From Cristatella mucedo (Eukaryota; Bryozoa; Phylactolaemata; Cristatellidae), in the NCBI GenBank assembly GCA_009760855.2, contig WPIO01000020.1, forward strand, positions 5,961,501-6,025,500: a DNA stretch of 64,000 bases, read 5' to 3'. Shown piece by piece: positions 61,976-64,000 of the stretch. Both the position numbers and the translations under genes were made by a program. Each line of letters opens with the position of its first letter. The first letter of the stretch is position 1. The notes beneath the pieces were generated by a model. It worked only from the letters and a program-made list of their open reading frames with translations, ran no database searches and was not told where the DNA came from.

Positions 61976-62927
61976 TATGCGATCAGAACCACGTTTGCCT
62001 AGTGATGGCCTTACAGTAAAACGCTAACATCTCAATAACAGCTACGAACGTATTTATTGTAATTCGATAGCAAGTTAGCACATGCGATGACGTAGTGAAC
62101 GCAACAATAAAAAATTATATGTCTAAGATGAACTGCTTAAGAGGCACCTTACAGCTGACGGCCGCAACGTGCACAGGCCCATCGCCATGCCGAACCTAAC
62201 TTTACTATTTCGCTCAGAACTGCAGTATTTGGGCACACAGATATACAATTATTAATATCATGCTACTGCAAAGTTCATGAAAAAGTTATGAAGCGCTCTT
62301 TTGTGAACTGGAAGCGCGTGTACTGCAGCTAATACTGTAGTGCCCGAGACTTCCGTCTGACCTTGGCCTTGTTCCTGGCTTTATCTTCCGGGCTGGCAGA
62401 AGGCGCTTGTTGTGGACATGGAATGGAGTGCGCGGACGGTTGCGAAAACTTTGTCTTTCTCACATTTAATTAGCTATTAAAGAAAAATACAAAGTTTTTA
62501 TCCAGGAGCCTTACACAAGGACCAGAATCCTCAGGTACCCAGAGCTCATGCGGGTCTGTGGGCGTGGCAACGCCTGCAATGCTGTTCCGCCCCAGCCGGA
62601 CTCGCGCCAATCCGCCCGGCCAACCGGCGCGCTGCGACCGGCCTAATGAGGTACTGCAGTCGGGCGGTATCCGCTAAAAAAGCTGAATTAATTAATTGCT
62701 ATTGATCGGCTGTGGTCATATGACCTGCTAGCCCTGCATAGAACTATTTTCTGCTTGTACACCGGCCTATGTGGACGCTATCCTCTCACTCTATTTTTTT
62801 GGGGGGGGGGGGGTGGGACGAGCCAAATCTGCAAACCCACCAGCATGAGAATCTGTCGTAACTTTTTGGTCCAGCCGACCAATCAAAACTCCGGAGAGTG
62901 TCAGGGATAGCTGTGCTGTATATACAA
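61976..62927. promoter_or_regulatory. Divergent intergenic region, candidate shared promoter zone
   Basis: Lies between the - strand signal-peptide exon and the + strand MADF-like exon. It contains a CpG- and CCGG-rich patch at 62580-62650, a CCAAT at 62879 and a TATA-like element at about 62919. The assignment depends on both exons being real. Confidence 0.3.
62801..62813. repeat. Poly(G) run
   Basis: Thirteen G residues after a T run, 115 bp upstream of the MADF-like exon. Confidence 0.85.
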
Positions 62928-63069
62928 ATGGCTGAGGACCGAACGCTTGAGTTTATTGAGGCGTTCAGGGCAAGTCCCTGTTTATGCGACGCTTGTAGCC
63001 CTGGTAATAGAAATGCATTATCTAGACGAGAGCCAATATCGTCTATTTACCAGTATTTGGAAATGAGCC
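62928..63069 (+). CDS. Candidate first exon of a MADF-domain gene (partial)
   Basis: ATG followed by 47 codons and a strong donor, C|GTAAGT, in phase 1; without splicing the frame stops two codons later. The peptide LEFIEAFRASPCLCD, then GNRNALSRREPISSIYQYL, follows the pattern of the N-terminal half of MADF (Adf-1-type, Myb/SANT-like) DNA-binding domains. The usual tryptophan after 'P.L' is a cysteine here. Upstream lie CCAAT (62879-62883) and a TATA-like GTATATAC directly before the ATG. No later exon is found before the window ends, so the gene probably continues beyond 64 kb. Role inferred: transcription factor or chromatin protein. Confidence 0.5.
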
Positions 63070-63294
63070 GTAAGTAATTAAGTTGATGAATACGCTTTTG
63101 CATTGGTCTCACTCTCAAACGTTGCGGTAGCTGTCGCAATCGAGTCGAGTGCAACAGTGGCTGGACTGACTGGAAGAAACGTTACTGGTAGGTCGATGTG
63201 GGTTAACGTGTACAGCCCTACGGTGGTGAACTTGGACGCTCGCTGTGGGGGTGTCCGAAGCACACTAGCGGCAAACTGACCTTTTCAAATTTGG

Positions 63295-63425
63295 TATTTT
63301 TAGAGGACAGTGTACGCAAGCGGACAGATAACCACCGAACGTATTAGAACGCCAAGAACTGTGGAAGGAAGTCGATTCCATATATTCCGTAGTGTGGCAG
63401 GTGCCAACCTGCGTTATGTGTCAAG
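63295..63425 (-). mobile_element. LINE C-terminal scrap, reverse
   Basis: A - strand frame reads LRNIWNRLPSTVL, the 'WN.LP' block typical of LINE C-termini. Part aligns with LINE-B (AAGAA.TGTGGAAG on the + strand). Confidence 0.3.
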
Positions 63426-64000
63426 TTGATACTGTTTCAATGCTCTGTTCTTTCTGAAAGACCTTTGTGCTCCCGATCCTCTTGAAGGAATGTTGTAAGT
63501 AACAGTTTGTTTTGTACATAGCGTACATTTGAGTTCTTTTATATCGCATTTGCGACATGTGATGTTATATATGCTTTTTGAATACCTCTATGCCTTTAGT
63601 GCAAACTTAATGGGAGCAGTTGCTGTATGCTTTCACGACAACTTTGCTTCAGGATCACGATTGGGGGATGTCTGCATCACCAGATCAGCACGAGCAAGCA
63701 TAAGTTATGACATTAGTGGGCGCTACTATCACTTCACAAGGCGGTAGTTACGGCCAGAGCCTAGATTCAGACAGCCAGAGCCCTAGCCACTGGGATGTGA
63801 CTCTTGTTAAATGTGCAGCCAAGAGGCCACAGTCTGGGTAAAGTCCAGAACTTTTTAGCAGAGCAATGGAAATCCCGAGTCAAGGATGTCCTTCAAGCAT
63901 AGCTGCTACTACTTACCGTGTTACCAATGAGACACCTGCCACGTAGTGCACGGTGGTGCTACAAAGTTACCTGATGGTTCTGCTCGAGACGATTGCAATG

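Noticed and set aside
63301..63440. Second exon of the MADF-like gene (frame with QELWKEVDSIYS)
   Set aside because: The frame is broken by stops at plausible acceptors, and the opposite strand reads LRNIWNRLPSTVL, which fits a LINE scrap better.

Overview
The window looks like nuclear DNA from a non-vertebrate animal. It holds a GT-AG spliced gene with many introns, numerous degenerate non-LTR (LINE) retrotransposon pieces, two tRNA-derived SINE families, an hAT-type DNA transposon remnant and long dinucleotide microsatellites. No operon, ribosome binding site, CRISPR array or bacterial layout is present. I cannot name the species; a sponge or another early-branching or lophotrochozoan-type invertebrate would fit.

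Layout. 1-6.5 kb has no recognisable gene, only repeat tails, a SINE scrap and an (AT)n tract. A promoter-like patch (6.6-6.8 kb: CCAAT, E-box, inverted CCAAT, splice donor) precedes the main gene. That gene runs on the + strand from 8694 to 35247. It has twelve exons whose phases all match, giving a 434-residue NAD(P)-dependent oxidoreductase of the Gfo/Idh/MocA family. Its introns (143 bp to about 6 kb) are filled with LINE, SINE and microsatellite sequence. Between 35.3 and 50 kb I see mostly repeats: four LINE-B copies on the - strand, LINE-A tails, LTR-like repeat D, a SPIN-like hAT remnant at 45.35-45.6 kb, and a decayed second copy of exon 6 of the oxidoreductase at 48.1-48.3 kb that abuts a 12-bp minisatellite. 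At 50.97-52.30 kb (- strand) a single-exon gene encodes a 441-residue type I membrane protein with a CUB-like ectodomain. 52.5-61 kb is again repeat-rich, including a SINE inserted into a LINE. The last 2.5 kb holds two divergent candidate first exons: a signal-peptide exon (- strand, 61500-61595) and a MADF-like exon (+ strand, 62928-63069).

How the parts relate. The three or four host genes show no common pathway. The clearest evolutionary stories are the intact oxidoreductase with a dead partial paralogue 13 kb downstream, and several transposon generations inserted into each other. I found no multi-gene novel system. The most unusual items are the SPIN-like hAT element, the exon-6 relic, the nested SINE/LINE insertion and the hairpins.
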